Source of the DNA: Edwardsiella piscicida
Lineage (GTDB): Bacteria; Pseudomonadota; Gammaproteobacteria; Enterobacterales; Enterobacteriaceae
Assembly: GCF_001896205.1 (NCBI RefSeq)
Contig: NZ_MPNU01000001.1
Span: 3,602,955-3,666,954 of the forward strand
Direction of reading: 5' to 3'
DNA: 64,000 bases
Part shown: piece by piece, positions 42,783-56,826 of the stretch
How positions within the stretch are numbered: position 1 is the first letter of the stretch
How the letters are laid out: each line of letters opens with the position of its first letter
Program-made: the position numbers and the translations under genes
Notes under the pieces: generated by a model
What the model was told of the DNA's origin: nothing
The model's input: the letters and a program-made list of their open reading frames with translations, nothing else
Database searches by the model: none

Positions 42783-43048
42783 CGTCAGGTATATCCACGC
42801 CCCCTGGCGCTGGGCCGCGGTGGATCTCCAGCGAGGAGCCGAGGATCTGCGGTTGACTCAGCGTCAGGGCGACGTGTCACCACGGGGAATCGACTAATAA
42901 TTGATCCCGGCGGGGATTATCAAAATGGAAGGATCTGCCACAAAATGGATTCCGCTGAATTTTTGTTTTTTTGATGACTATCTCGGTTAACAAAAAAGCA
43001 ACCACATACAGTAAACGCAGATAAAAATAACCTACAAGGAGTAGTTCA

Positions 43049-44668
43049 ATGCATGCCAAAGGCTTAACCGCAGCTGATCTCGCCTCCTACGGCATTTCTG
43101 ACGTTACTGAAATCGTCCATAATCCCGATTACGACCTCTTATTCAAGGAAGAAACCGCCCCGGGCCTACAGGGCTATGAGCGCGGTACCGTTACCTCTCT
43201 GGGCGCCGTTGCCGTGGATACCGGTATTTTTACCGGCCGTTCCCCCAAGGATAAGTACCTGGTGCGCGACGACACCACCCGCGATACCGTCTGGTGGTCC
43301 GATCAGGGCAAGGGCAAGAATGACAACCACCCGCTGTCGCCGGAAGTCTGGCAGCATCTGAAGGGGCTGGTGACCCGCCAGCTCTCCAACAAGCGCCTGT
43401 TCGTCGTCGATGCCTACTGCGGCGCCAACCCGGACAGCCGCCTGAAGGTTCGCTTTATTACCGAGGTGGCCTGGCAGGCCCACTTCGTCAAAAATATGTT
43501 CATCCGTCCAGAGGCGGATGAACTGGCCGGTTTTGAACCCGATTTCATCGTGATGAACGGAGCCAAATGCACCAACCCGCAGTGGCAGGCACAGGGGCTG
43601 AACTCCGAAAACTTTGTCGCCTTTAACCTGACCGAACGCATTCAGCTGATCGGGGGAACCTGGTACGGCGGCGAGATGAAGAAGGGGATGTTCTCCATCA
43701 TGAACTACCTGCTGCCGTTAAAAGGCATCGCCTCCATGCACTGCTCCGCCAACGTGGGCGAACAGGGCGACGTGGCGATCTTCTTTGGCCTCTCCGGCAC
43801 CGGGAAAACCACGCTCTCGACCGATCCGAAGCGCCGTCTGATCGGCGATGACGAGCACGGTTGGGACGATGACGGCGTGTTTAACTTTGAGGGCGGCTGC
43901 TACGCGAAGACCATTAAACTCTCCGCCGACGCCGAACCCGACATCTACGGCGCCATCACCCGCGATGCACTGCTGGAAAACGTCACGGTGCGGGCGGATG
44001 GTAGCGTCGACTTTGATGACGGCAGCAAGACCGAAAACACCCGCGTCTCCTACCCCATCTACCACATTAAGAATATTGTGAAGCCGGTCTCTAAGGCCGG
44101 GGCGGCCAAGAAGGTCATTTTCCTTACCGCCGACGCCTTCGGCGTCCTGCCGCCGGTCTCCCGCCTGACCGCGGATCAGACGCAGTATCACTTCCTGTCC
44201 GGCTTCACGGCCAAGCTGGCCGGTACCGAACGCGGCGTGACCGAACCGACGCCAACCTTCTCCGCCTGCTTCGGCGCCGCATTCCTGACGCTGCACCCCA
44301 CCCAATACGCCGAGGTGCTGGTCAAGCGGATGCAGGCGGCCGGCGCTCAGGCCTACCTGGTCAATACCGGCTGGAACGGCAGCGGCAAGCGGATCTCCAT
44401 TCAGGATACCCGCGCCATTATCGATGCCATCCTCAACGGCGATATCGATCGGGTGGAAACCTTTACCCTGCCGATCTTTAACCTGGCGGTGCCGACCGAG
44501 CTGCCCGGCGTCAATCCGGCGATCCTCGATCCGCGCGATACCTACGCCAACCGCGAGCAGTGGCAAGAGAAGGCCCAGGATCTGGCGCAGCGTTTCATCA
44601 CCAACTTCGATAAGTACACCGATACGCCCGCGGGCGCCGCGCTGGTTCACGCCGGCCCTCAGCGCTAA
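43049..44668 (+). CDS. pckA: Phosphoenolpyruvate carboxykinase (ATP)
   Basis: 539 residues; converts oxaloacetate and ATP to PEP and CO2 in gluconeogenesis. The kinase-1a P-loop [11 protein letters not shown] lies near residue 250, followed by the metal-binding GDDEHGWDD and GCYAKT. AAGGAG precedes the ATG. The 266 bases upstream, between the rhodanese gene and pckA, hold no gene I recognise and are AT-rich toward the start. Confidence 0.98.
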   Translation: MHAKGLTAADLASYGISDVTEIVHNPDYDLLFKEETAPGLQGYERGTVTSLGAVAVDTGIFTGRSPKDKYLVRDDTTRDTVWWSDQGKGKNDNHPLSPEVWQHLKGLVTRQLSNKRLFVVDAYCGANPDSRLKVRFITEVAWQAHFVKNMFIRPEADELAGFEPDFIVMNGAKCTNPQWQAQGLNSENFVAFNLTERIQLIGGTWYGGEMKKGMFSIMNYLLPLKGIASMHCSANVGEQGDVAIFFGLSGTGKTTLSTDPKRRLIGDDEHGWDDDGVFNFEGGCYAKTIKLSADAEPDIYGAITRDALLENVTVRADGSVDFDDGSKTENTRVSYPIYHIKNIVKPVSKAGAAKKVIFLTADAFGVLPPVSRLTADQTQYHFLSGFTAKLAGTERGVTEPTPTFSACFGAAFLTLHPTQYAEVLVKRMQAAGAQAYLVNTGWNGSGKRISIQDTRAIIDAILNGDIDRVETFTLPIFNLAVPTELPGVNPAILDPRDTYANREQWQEKAQDLAQRFITNFDKYTDTPAGAALVHAGPQR

Positions 44669-44703
44669 CGCACGCCCACGCGGATATCGGCCGCTCAACG
44701 TAA

Positions 44704-44729
44704 AAAAGGATGCCCAAGGGCATCCTTTT
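44704..44729. terminator. Terminator between pckA and envZ
   Basis: AAAAGGATGCCC (44704-44715), loop AA, GGGCATCCTTTT (44718-44729), then CTTTT. A perfect 12-bp stem with A/T ends serves both convergent genes. Confidence 0.9.
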
Positions 44730-44761
44730 CTTTTAGCGTTACTGGCCTCTCTGTCGGGGCG

Positions 44762-46863
<2,102 letters not shown>

Positions 46864-47201
46864 GGTTTACTCCCAAAGGCAGAAAGCCCGGTGCTTATCT
46901 GTATAGCGGTATATGGCAATCAGGTTATGGGCCGCCGATATCGCGCGCACCCGAAGCGATCTATTGTCAGAAAAGTCTCTTTATTCAGACAGCAGATAAT
47001 GGTTTATATTCTAGCCTAAATTGTTACAAAGGTTATTTATCTTATGCTTACGCAAACTTGAATGCACCATCACGCCATTTATTCGCCCACGCGGGCAAAA
47101 TGGGATAGGCTGTGCTGCGCCGCCGCGCGCAGCGCCTACGTGATAATCGGGCCGCACGGCGCGGCACTGGACGATGTGGCATCCACTTCAGGTTATAACA
47201 G

Positions 47202-47678
47202 ATGAAAACCCCGCTGATTACCCGAGAAGGTTACGAAAAACTCAAACAGGAGCTGGATTACCTGTGGCGCGAAGAACGTCCGGAGGTCACCAAAAAGGTG
47301 ACCTGGGCGGCGAGCCTGGGCGATCGCAGCGAAAACGCCGATTATCAGTACAACAAGAAGCGCCTGCGCGAAATTGACAGACGCGTACGTTATCTGCGTA
47401 AGTGCATGAGCATACTTAAAATTGTCGACTACTCCCCGCAGCAGGACGGTAAGGTCTTCTTCGGCGCCTGGGTCGAGGTGGAGAACGAGCGGGGCGATAT
47501 CAAACGCTTTCGCATCGTCGGCTATGATGAAATCTTTGGCCGCAACGACTATATCTCCATTGACTCGCCGATGGCCCGCGCGCTGCTGAAAAAAGAGGTA
47601 GGCGACGCCGCGACCGTTGCAACGCCGCAGGGTGACGCGGAATGGTATGTCAATGCCATCGACTACGTCACGCCATAG
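47202..47678 (+). CDS. greB: Transcription elongation factor GreB
   Basis: 158 residues: N-terminal antiparallel coiled coil (1-75) with the acidic tip around DRSENADYQYNKKRLREID, and a C-terminal FKBP-like domain. It enters the RNA polymerase secondary channel and rescues backtracked complexes by stimulating RNA cleavage. The basic surface distinguishing GreB from GreA is present. Divergent from ompR, as in E. coli. Confidence 0.97.
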   Translation: MKTPLITREGYEKLKQELDYLWREERPEVTKKVTWAASLGDRSENADYQYNKKRLREIDRRVRYLRKCMSILKIVDYSPQQDGKVFFGAWVEVENERGDIKRFRIVGYDEIFGRNDYISIDSPMARALLKKEVGDAATVATPQGDAEWYVNAIDYVTP

Positions 47679-47760
47679 TCCGTCCGCGCGGGCTGGCATT
47701 TTCCTGGCTGACTCCGTATAACGGGGACTTGGCTTTTATCCATCAAGACTATCTAACGCT

Positions 47761-50103
<2,343 letters not shown>

Positions 50104-50111
50104 CGGCGACG

Positions 50112-50137
50112 TCACGCCCCCCGCCGTGGGGGCGTGA
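50112..50137 (+). terminator. GC-rich hairpin after yhgF
   Basis: TCACGCCCCC (50112-50121) pairs perfectly with GGGGGCGTGA (50128-50137), starting nine bases after the yhgF stop. No T-run follows, so it may act with Rho or protect the mRNA end. Confidence 0.55.
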
Positions 50138-50219
50138 TGCTCATCACATAATGCAAATCTAAATGAGACTTCATCGCAATTTCATAATCTTCCCCCGCCG
50201 TCCGCCGCGCGGAAAGGTA

Positions 50220-50318
50220 ATGAAAATGTTACGTAAAGTTACCCAATACTGCGTACCTCCCGCCCTGACGCTGGCCGCCACTCCGTGCACTGCGCCTTTT
50301 CATCCGCGGAACCAATAA
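50220..50318 (+). CDS. Possible 32-residue small protein
   Basis: ATG at 50220 follows GGAAAGG and opens a 33-codon frame. The product begins MKMLRKVTQYC with a hydrophobic PPALTLAATP stretch, resembling a short signal peptide, and ends HPRNQ. No homology recognised. It lies alone in the yhgF-feoA gap, just before an AT-rich segment (50312-50370) with the repeated ATCAAT elements. It could be a real small secreted peptide, a leader, a gene remnant or chance. Confidence 0.25.
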   Translation: MKMLRKVTQYCVPPALTLAATPCTAPFHPRNQ

Positions 50319-50457
50319 TTCATATCAATATGATATCAATGAATAAATAATTAAAATGACACTCTCCCGTCGCCGCTCTCGGCGGCAAGCAGCAGGCGAT
50401 GGCGTCGACGCCCCTCAATCCCACACAAAAAATAGGCACATTCCATTAACCATTTTA

Positions 50458-50476
50458 ACGAATGATTCTCATTTGC
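50458..50476. promoter_or_regulatory. Candidate Fur box 1 upstream of feoA
   Basis: ACGAATGATTCTCATTTGC contains AATGATTCTCATT, close to the core AATGATAATCATT of the 19-bp Fur consensus (12 of 19 positions overall). Located about 240 bases before feoA. Confidence 0.6.
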
Positions 50477-50585
50477 GGACTGTTTAAAATAGTGCTAAAA
50501 CACAGCGATAGTAAGGACGATGGCCGCTTTAGCGTACGGCGCGTCGTTGACGTAAGCCGCGCGACGTTCGGCTTGAAACACAGAT

Positions 50586-50604
50586 GAAAACGATTATCAG
50601 TTTT
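50586..50604. promoter_or_regulatory. Candidate Fur box 2 upstream of feoA
   Basis: GAAAACGATTATCAGTTTT matches the 19-bp Fur consensus at 13 positions, including the central GAT-ATCA core. It lies about 110 bases before feoA. The feo operon is Fur-repressed in enterics, so this supports iron control here. Confidence 0.55.
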
Positions 50605-50712
50605 ATTATACTGCGTGTTCACCCAGGCGCCCTCTCCAGCCAACACCATGCCGCCGGCGCCCCCGAGTGAAGGCTCAGCGCAATGACTGTCGTAATAAGT
50701 AAGAAGGTTTAT

Positions 50713-51000
50713 ATGCATCGGCTTCTTCCGGGTCATCAATACAAAATATTGGGCTTTTCACCGAATATCAGTCCGGCCTACCGTCAAAAGCTGCTCTCGC
50801 TGGGATTCCTGCCCGGCTCGCCGTTTACGGTGGTGCGTATCGCGCCGCTGGGCGATCCCATTGAGGTCAAGGCGCGCCGGGTCAGCCTGGTGCTGCGTAA
50901 GAAAGATCTCGCGCTGCTGAATATTGAACCGATGGGCGAGCAGCAGCCTGCGCCGCAGAGCGCGGCCGTCGCCGCCATCGGCGCGCAGCAGCGCGCCTAA
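50713..51000 (+). CDS. feoA: Ferrous iron transport protein A
   Basis: 95-residue SH3-like protein that assists FeoB. The core [31 protein letters not shown] and [15 protein letters not shown] match E. coli FeoA; the C-terminus is about 20 residues longer, Gln/Ala-rich. I chose the ATG at 50713 ([15 protein letters not shown]), with GAAGG six bases ahead. Confidence 0.96.
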   Translation: MHRLLPGHQYKILGFSPNISPAYRQKLLSLGFLPGSPFTVVRIAPLGDPIEVKARRVSLVLRKKDLALLNIEPMGEQQPAPQSAAVAAIGAQQRA

Positions 51001-51043
51001 ACGCACCGCATAGCCACCTTCATCGGCCTATGCTCAAGGGATA

Positions 51044-51066
51044 GCGCGGGCGCTTCACGCCCGTGC
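51044..51066 (+). repeat. Inverted repeat between feoA and feoB
   Basis: GCGCGGGCG (51044-51052) and CGCCCGTGC (51058-51066) can pair over nine bases with one G-U, loop CTTCA. It lies in the 98-base feoA-feoB spacer, with no T-run; possibly an mRNA processing or stabilising hairpin. Confidence 0.5.
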
Positions 51067-51098
51067 CAGTGTCTGTCTTCGCCAAAAAACAGTAAATT

Positions 51099-53414
51099 AT
51101 GAAACAATTGACCATTGGGTTAATCGGTAACCCCAACTCAGGGAAAACCACGCTGTTCAACCAGCTGACCGGTGCGCGCCAGCGCGTAGGCAACTGGGCC
51201 GGCGTCACCGTCGAACGTAAAGAGGGGCAGTTCGCGACGCCCCAGCATCAGGTCAAGCTGGTCGATCTGCCCGGCACCTATTCGCTGACCACTATCTCCG
51301 AGCAGACCTCGCTGGATGAACAGATCGCCTGTCACTACATCCTCAGCGGCGACGCGGACCTGATCGTCAACGTGGTGGATGCCGCGAACCTAGAGCGCAA
51401 CCTTTACCTGACGCTCCAGCTACTGGAGCTGGGCATCCCCTGCATCGTCGCACTCAACATGCTGGATATCGCCCGTAGCCAGCAGATTGAGATCGACATC
51501 GACGCCCTCTCCAAGCGCCTGGGTTGCCCGGTAATCCCGATGGTCTCTACCCGCAGCGAAGGGATCTGCGCCCTGAAGCGAGCCATCGACATGCCGCCGG
51601 TCTGTGCGGTGGAGGCGCTGGTTGATTATCCCCCGCTGCTGCTGAGCCAGGTCGATCGCCTATCGCAGGTAATGCCCGACTCCCTGACCATGCAGCAGCG
51701 CCGCTGGATTGCCCTGCAGCTGCTGGAGGGTGATATCTACAGCTCTTCGCGGGCCAGCAACGCGCTGGCGTTGCTACCGGAGGTGCGCGATACCCTACAG
51801 CGTACCCTGAACGAAGATCCTGCGCTGATCATCGCCAACGCCCGCTACCAAAGCATCACCGACATCTGCGATGCCGTCAGCAATAGCCAGCAGGCGCAGC
51901 CCAACCGCCTGACGGAAAAGCTCGACCGGGTGATCCTAAACCGCTGGCTGGGGATCCCCATCTTCCTGCTGGTGATGTACCTGATGTTCCTGCTGGCCAT
52001 CAACATCGGCGGCGCGCTGCAGCCGCTGTTTGACATTGGCTCCGCCACCCTGTTTATTCAGGGGATCCAGTGGCTGGGGGCAACCCTGAACTTCCCCGAC
52101 TGGCTGACCATTTTCCTGGCCCAAGGGGTCGGCGGCGGGATCAATACCGTACTGCCGCTGGTGCCGCAGATCGGCATGATGTACCTGTTCCTCTCCTTCC
52201 TGGAGGACTCTGGCTACATGGCCCGCGCGGCGTTCGTCGTTGACCGGATGATGCAGGCGCTGGGGCTGCCCGGGAAATCCTTTGTCCCGCTGATCGTCGG
52301 ATTCGGCTGTAACGTGCCCTCCGTGATGGGAGCCCGAACCCTGGATGCACCGCGTGAGCGGTTGATCACCGTACTGATGGCGCCCTTTATGTCCTGCGGC
52401 GCACGACTGGCCATCTTTGCCGTCTTCTCCGCCGCTTTCTTTGGTCAGAACGGCGCATTCGTCGTGTTCTCGCTGTACCTGCTGGGTATCGTGATGGCCA
52501 TTCTGACCGGGCTGATGCTGAAGCATACCCTGATGCGCGGCGAGTCCTCGCCGTTCGTGATGGAGATGCCGGTCTACCACGTGCCGCATCTCAAAAGCCT
52601 GCTGCTGCAGACCTGGCAGCGTCTGAAGGGATTTGTGATCCGCGCCGGACGCGTGATCATCATCGTCAGTATCTTTATCGGCGCGCTGAACAGCTTCTCC
52701 TTCAGCGGTAAGCCGGTCAGCGATCTCAACGACTCCGCGCTGGCCACGACCAGTAAGGTGTTAACGCCGCTGCTGCAGCCGATTGGCGTGAAAGAGGATA
52801 ACTGGCAGGCCACCGTCGGTCTGGTGACCGGTGCCATGGCCAAAGAGGTGGTCGTCGGCACCCTGAACACCCTGTATACCGCCGAGCATATCAATGAAGA
52901 GACGTTCGATCCGCAGAGCTATAGCCTGGCCGGCGGCCTGAAAGAGGCGCTGGATGAGACGTGGCAAGGGCTGAAGGATACCTTCAGTATCAGCGTTCTC
53001 TCCAACCCCATCGAAGCCAGCAAGGGCGACGGTGAAATGGGCAACGGTTCCATGGGGGTCATGAGCAGCAAATTTGGCAGCGCCAGCGCCGCCTATGCCT
53101 ACCTGATCTTCGTGCTGCTGTACGTCCCCTGCGTATCGGTCATGGGCGCTATCGCCCGTGAAAGCAGCCGCGGCTGGATGCTGTTCTCCATCGGCTGGGG
53201 GCTGAACGTAGCCTATTCGCTGGCGACCCTGTACTACCAGGCGGTCAACTTCAGCGCCCATCCGGACTACAGCCTGATCGCCATCAGCGTCGTCATACTG
53301 TTTAACCTGGCGCTGCTGATCGTTCTGCGCCGCTCTCGCGAGCGAGTCACCGTGCGCATGAGCAACGCCGCCAGCGCCAGCTGCTGCTGCAATAATAGCG
53401 GCAGCTGCCACTGA
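51099..53414 (+). CDS. feoB: Ferrous iron transporter FeoB
   Basis: 771 residues. N-terminal G domain (1-170) with G1 GNPNSGKT (10-17), DLPGTYSL and the NMLD specificity motif, a GDI helical domain (to about 270), then two Gate (nucleoside-recognition-like) membrane regions with GFGCNVPSVMGART and PFMSCGARL. It imports Fe2+ across the inner membrane. The C-terminus ends in a Cys-rich ASCCCNNSGSCH. The ribosome binding site is weak. Confidence 0.98.
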   Translation: MKQLTIGLIGNPNSGKTTLFNQLTGARQRVGNWAGVTVERKEGQFATPQHQVKLVDLPGTYSLTTISEQTSLDEQIACHYILSGDADLIVNVVDAANLERNLYLTLQLLELGIPCIVALNMLDIARSQQIEIDIDALSKRLGCPVIPMVSTRSEGICALKRAIDMPPVCAVEALVDYPPLLLSQVDRLSQVMPDSLTMQQRRWIALQLLEGDIYSSSRASNALALLPEVRDTLQRTLNEDPALIIANARYQSITDICDAVSNSQQAQPNRLTEKLDRVILNRWLGIPIFLLVMYLMFLLAINIGGALQPLFDIGSATLFIQGIQWLGATLNFPDWLTIFLAQGVGGGINTVLPLVPQIGMMYLFLSFLEDSGYMARAAFVVDRMMQALGLPGKSFVPLIVGFGCNVPSVMGARTLDAPRERLITVLMAPFMSCGARLAIFAVFSAAFFGQNGAFVVFSLYLLGIVMAILTGLMLKHTLMRGESSPFVMEMPVYHVPHLKSLLLQTWQRLKGFVIRAGRVIIIVSIFIGALNSFSFSGKPVSDLNDSALATTSKVLTPLLQPIGVKEDNWQATVGLVTGAMAKEVVVGTLNTLYTAEHINEETFDPQSYSLAGGLKEALDETWQGLKDTFSISVLSNPIEASKGDGEMGNGSMGVMSSKFGSASAAYAYLIFVLLYVPCVSVMGAIARESSRGWMLFSIGWGLNVAYSLATLYYQAVNFSAHPDYSLIAISVVILFNLALLIVLRRSRERVTVRMSNAASASCCCNNSGSCH

Positions 53415-53435
53415 TCACCCTAACGGAGCGCCATG

Positions 53436-53684
53436 ATGACCACCTTACTGCAAGTCCGGGATACCGTCGCGCTGCATGGACGCATTGAGCTACAGCGCCT
53501 GTGTCGTGAGGTCGGCGGTACGCCGGCCCTGGTACGCGCCATGCTGGAGCGTCTGGAGCACATGGGATGTGTGGAAAAGGTCGATGATATGGATAGCGGG
53601 TGCCTGAGCGGCAGCTGTAAAGGCTGTCCCGAAGCGCAGAAAAAATGTGAAACCGTCGTCTACCGGATACGCACGCTGCACTAA
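53436..53684 (+). CDS. feoC: FeoC [Fe-S]-dependent winged-helix protein
   Basis: About 82 residues. N-terminal winged helix (LLQVRDTVALHGRIELQRLC) and a Cys-rich loop CLSGSCKGCPEAQKKC that matches the FeoC iron-sulfur site. FeoC binds FeoB and protects it from proteolysis by FtsH in Salmonella. Of two adjacent ATGs I took the second, which aligns with E. coli FeoC and has better SD spacing. Confidence 0.92.
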   Translation: MTTLLQVRDTVALHGRIELQRLCREVGGTPALVRAMLERLEHMGCVEKVDDMDSGCLSGSCKGCPEAQKKCETVVYRIRTLH

Positions 53685-53717
53685 ACGCGCGCCGTAGCCA
53701 TTGACGCCCCTCGACAG

Positions 53718-53745
53718 GCAGCCGCAGATGCGGCTGCTTTTTTTT
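53718..53745 (+). terminator. Terminator of the feoABC operon
   Basis: GCAGCCGC (53718-53725), loop AGAT, GCGGCTGC (53730-53737) and eight T (53738-53745). A textbook intrinsic terminator; bioH converges from the other side. Confidence 0.95.
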
Positions 53746-53756
53746 GTCTCAGCCCA

Positions 53757-54533
53757 TTATGCCGACGCCTCGCCGGCAAAATCGCACAGCGCGGCGCAAA
53801 AGGGCGCAGGGTGGGAGATAAAGGGGGCGTGGGCAGCGCCGGGAATAATCAGCGAGCGGCCGCGCGGGCTGAGCGCATCCACCAGCGGCGCCACTCGGCG
53901 CGGAACCAGACCGTCCAGCGCACCATAGAGGCGCAGCCACGGCGGCGCCAGCGTCGCCAGCTGCGAGCGCAGATCGGTTTCGCGCAGCAGGGACAGCCCC
54001 CCGTTCAAGACCGCCGCCGACGGCATCGGCTGCGCCAGCACCACCGACTTCAGCGCGCGGGCATCCTGCCGGGCGCTGTCGGTCCCCAGCGTCTGCAGCG
54101 CCAGAAAACGCTCCACCGTACGCTGAAAATCATCGCGCAGCTGTGATTGAAAATGGTGCAGCACATCGCCGCGGATCCCCGGCCACGCCGTCTGTGCCGT
54201 GAAACAGGGCGAGGAGGCGACGGTGATTAAGCCGCTGACCCGCTGCGGGTGATGCAGGGCCGCCTGGGTGGCGACGAGTCCCCCCAGCGACCAACCCAGC
54301 CATAGCGCCCGCGCCGGCGCCTGCGCCAGCACCCGCTGCGTCATCTCCGCCAGCGAATAGGGCGTATCGCCGCCGCTACGCCCATAGCCGGGCAGATCGA
54401 CCAGGTGCAGGCGAAACTGCGCGGAGAGCAGGGGAACAATGCAACGCCACACTTCGGCATTCAGCCCCCAGCCGTGCAGCAGCACAAGATCGCGTTTACC
54501 CGCGCCGCAGGTATGCCAAAACAGCGCACTCAT
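53757..54533 (-). CDS. bioH: Pimeloyl-ACP methyl ester carboxylesterase
   Basis: 258-residue alpha/beta hydrolase. Catalytic triad Ser82 (GWSLGG), Asp207 and His235 occur at the E. coli positions; [12 protein letters not shown] is the oxyanion region. It removes the methyl group from pimeloyl-ACP methyl ester to finish biotin side-chain synthesis. Divergent from gntX, 44 bases apart. Confidence 0.97.
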   Translation of the reverse strand: MSALFWHTCGAGKRDLVLLHGWGLNAEVWRCIVPLLSAQFRLHLVDLPGYGRSGGDTPYSLAEMTQRVLAQAPARALWLGWSLGGLVATQAALHHPQRVSGLITVASSPCFTAQTAWPGIRGDVLHHFQSQLRDDFQRTVERFLALQTLGTDSARQDARALKSVVLAQPMPSAAVLNGGLSLLRETDLRSQLATLAPPWLRLYGALDGLVPRRVAPLVDALSPRGRSLIIPGAAHAPFISHPAPFCAALCDFAGEASA

Positions 54534-54577
54534 CGGTTATGGTCTCCTTTTACCTTAGACCTTTCAGGACGGAGCCT

Positions 54578-55258
54578 ATGGTATCACTTCACGGACGCTG
54601 CGCGATCTGCCGCCTCCCCCTGCGGGCGCCGGTCGGTATCTGTAGCGCCTGCCGTCGGGCGCTGCCCATACCGCCCCCCTGCTGTCCCCGCTGCGGCCTG
54701 CCCAGCGCAGATACCCAGCGCCCCTGCGGCCGCTGCCTGCTGCGCCCGCCGCCCTGGCAGCGACTGACGTTTGTCAGCGACTATCTGCCGCCGCTGGCGC
54801 CGCTGGTACAGCGCTTGAAATACCGCGCGGAGTGGCCGCTGGCCGTGCCGTTGGCCCGGCTGATGCTGCTGCACTACCTGCAGGATCGCCGCCGCGCGCC
54901 GCGGGCGCGCCCCGAGATCATCCTGCCGGTGCCGCTGCACCGCCTGCGCCACTGGCAGCGCGGCTACAACCAGGCCGCCGAACTGGCCCGCTGGCTGGCG
55001 CGCTGGCTACAGGCCGAGTTCCGCCCCCAGTGGCTCTGGCGCACCCGGCGTACCCCACCCCAGCAGGGGCTCAGCGCAGCGCAGCGGCGGCGCAACCTGC
55101 GCGGCGCCTTCGCCGCGCACCGGGGGCTGGCCGGGCGACGGGTGCTGCTGGTCGACGATGTGATCACCACCGGCAGCACCCTGAGCGAAATATCCCGCCT
55201 GCTGATCGCACAGGGTGTGATGTCGGTAGAGACGATCTGCCTGTGCCGCACCTTGTGA
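54578..55258 (+). CDS. gntX: ComF/GntX family phosphoribosyltransferase-like protein
   Basis: 226 residues: N-terminal zinc-ribbon cysteines (CAIC, CSAC, CPRCG, CGRC within residues 7-65) and a C-terminal PRT fold with VLLVDDVITTGST PRPP-binding motif. ComF homologues serve natural competence; in E. coli it is needed for using DNA as a carbon source. It may thus work with hofMNOPQ of this window. Start chosen at 54578 behind AGGACGGAG. Confidence 0.93.
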   Translation: MVSLHGRCAICRLPLRAPVGICSACRRALPIPPPCCPRCGLPSADTQRPCGRCLLRPPPWQRLTFVSDYLPPLAPLVQRLKYRAEWPLAVPLARLMLLHYLQDRRRAPRARPEIILPVPLHRLRHWQRGYNQAAELARWLARWLQAEFRPQWLWRTRRTPPQQGLSAAQRRRNLRGAFAAHRGLAGRRVLLVDDVITTGSTLSEISRLLIAQGVMSVETICLCRTL

Positions 55259-55316
55259 GCATTTTACGATCGGCGTATTATAACCGACCGGAGAAGTCAA
55301 CTATTGAGCAGATGCC

Positions 55317-55892
55317 ATGATCCGTATTACCGAAGCAGCGCAAGAGCACTTTGCCAAATTGCTGGCAAACCAGGAGCCGGGTACCCAGATCCGCGTTTTT
55401 GTCATTAACCCCGGTACGCCCAACGCGGAGTGCGGCGTGTCCTACTGCCCGCCGGACGCCGTAGAAGCCAATGACCGTAAGCTGGACTTTGAGCAACTGA
55501 GCGCCTATGTCGACGAAATCAGCGCCCCGTTCCTTGAAGATGCCGAGATCGACTTTGTTACCGATCAGCTCGGCTCGCAGCTGACCCTCAAAGCCCCCAA
55601 CGCCAAGATGCGCAAAGTCGCCGACGATGCGCCGCTGATCGAACGCGTGGAGTATATTCTGCAGTCGCAGATTAACCCCCAGCTAGCGGGCCACGGCGGT
55701 CGCGTCTCGCTGATGGAGATCACCGATGAAGGCTACGCCATCCTGCAGTTCGGCGGCGGTTGCAACGGCTGCTCCATGGTGGACTACACCCTGAAAGAGG
55801 GGATCGAGAAAGAGCTGCTGCAGCGCTTCCCAGAGCTGAAGGGCGTACGCGATCTGACCGAGCACCAGCGCGGCGACCACTCTTACTACTGA
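55317..55892 (+). CDS. nfuA: Fe/S biogenesis protein NfuA
   Basis: 191 residues: degenerate A-type domain (1-95) and a C-terminal Nfu domain with cluster ligands Cys149 and Cys152 in GGGCNGCSM. Carries and delivers [4Fe-4S] clusters under oxidative stress or iron limitation. It follows gntX by 58 bases. In E. coli gntT comes next; here the ula regulon follows. Confidence 0.98.
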   Translation: MIRITEAAQEHFAKLLANQEPGTQIRVFVINPGTPNAECGVSYCPPDAVEANDRKLDFEQLSAYVDEISAPFLEDAEIDFVTDQLGSQLTLKAPNAKMRKVADDAPLIERVEYILQSQINPQLAGHGGRVSLMEITDEGYAILQFGGGCNGCSMVDYTLKEGIEKELLQRFPELKGVRDLTEHQRGDHSYY

Positions 55893-55936
55893 TATCCTCA
55901 GGCGGGCCGGATGCGACGGCCCCTATCGCGTGATCT

Positions 55937-55958
55937 GCCGCGCGACGCGCGGCTTTTT
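55937..55958 (+). terminator. Terminator between nfuA and ulaR
   Basis: GCCGCGC (55937-55943), loop GAC, GCGCGGC (55947-55953), then five T. It ends gntX-nfuA transcription; ulaR converges 12 bases on. Confidence 0.88.
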
Positions 55959-55970
55959 GGCCTTTCCCGT

Positions 55971-56726
55971 TTACACTAGCTCAACCCGTACGCCGCACTC
56001 GCGCAGACGCGCGACCACCTCCGCCGGGGCATCCTGACCGGTGATCAGAATGTCTATCTGCCCCGCGCGCGCGAACAGCATGCCGGCCCGCTGCCCCACC
56101 TTGCTGCTGTCCACCAGCGCCACTAGCTTACCGGCGTACTTCAGCATCTTCTGCTCTGCCATCGCCGTCAGCATATCGGTCTTGTACAGCCCCTCGGGGG
56201 TCAGCCCCTTACCGCTGGTAAACATCCAGTGTCCGGCATACAGCGAGGCGTCGCCGTCCGCCGGCGCCAGCGTGATCGCCTGGGTGCGATTATACTGCCC
56301 CCCCATGATCACCACGCTATCGTGCTCTTGATCTATCAAGTAGTTAGCCAACGGCAAATAGTTGGTAATCACCTGCACATCGCGTCCGCAAAGCTCCCGC
56401 CCCAGCAAAAACGCCGTCGAGCCGCAGTTGATCACCACGCTTTCCCCCGGCTGCACCAGCCGCGAGGCGGCGCGGGCAATGCGCACCTTTTCATCGTGAT
56501 TCTGCGCCCGGTGGATATTCATCGGCGTCCAGGCCATACGATTGGGGCTCACGGCCTCCGCGCCGTTACGCACCTTTTTCAGCTTACCGGCGTCATTCAG
56601 CTTATTGATATCGCGCCGCGCCGTCGCCGGCGATACCTGCAGGCTCGCGATCACCTGCTCAACGCTGACAAAGCCATCCTGCTGCAGCATCTCCAGCAGG
56701 GTCTGATGTCGTTGTGATTCCGTCAT
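55971..56726 (-). CDS. ulaR: Ascorbate utilisation repressor UlaR (DeoR family)
   Basis: 251 residues, the exact length of E. coli UlaR. N-terminal DeoR helix-turn-helix ([24 protein letters not shown], residues 20-43) and C-terminal sensor domain with [14 protein letters not shown] and DSSKVG. Represses ulaG and ulaABCDEF; L-ascorbate 6-phosphate is the inducer in E. coli. Adjacent to its target genes. Confidence 0.97.
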   Translation of the reverse strand: MTESQRHQTLLEMLQQDGFVSVEQVIASLQVSPATARRDINKLNDAGKLKKVRNGAEAVSPNRMAWTPMNIHRAQNHDEKVRIARAASRLVQPGESVVINCGSTAFLLGRELCGRDVQVITNYLPLANYLIDQEHDSVVIMGGQYNRTQAITLAPADGDASLYAGHWMFTSGKGLTPEGLYKTDMLTAMAEQKMLKYAGKLVALVDSSKVGQRAGMLFARAGQIDILITGQDAPAEVVARLRECGVRVELV

Positions 56727-56826
56727 GAAAATCCAGGCTCAGTGATGATTACAACATGAGTATATTTGAAAGCCGCGGGGAAACAAATCGGGCGGTATCC
56801 CTGCCGCAGATACCGCCGCCGCCCGG

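Noticed and set aside
50318-50344. FNR site in the AT-rich patch upstream of feoA
   Set aside because: The TTGAT and ATCAA halves do not occur at the required four-base spacing.
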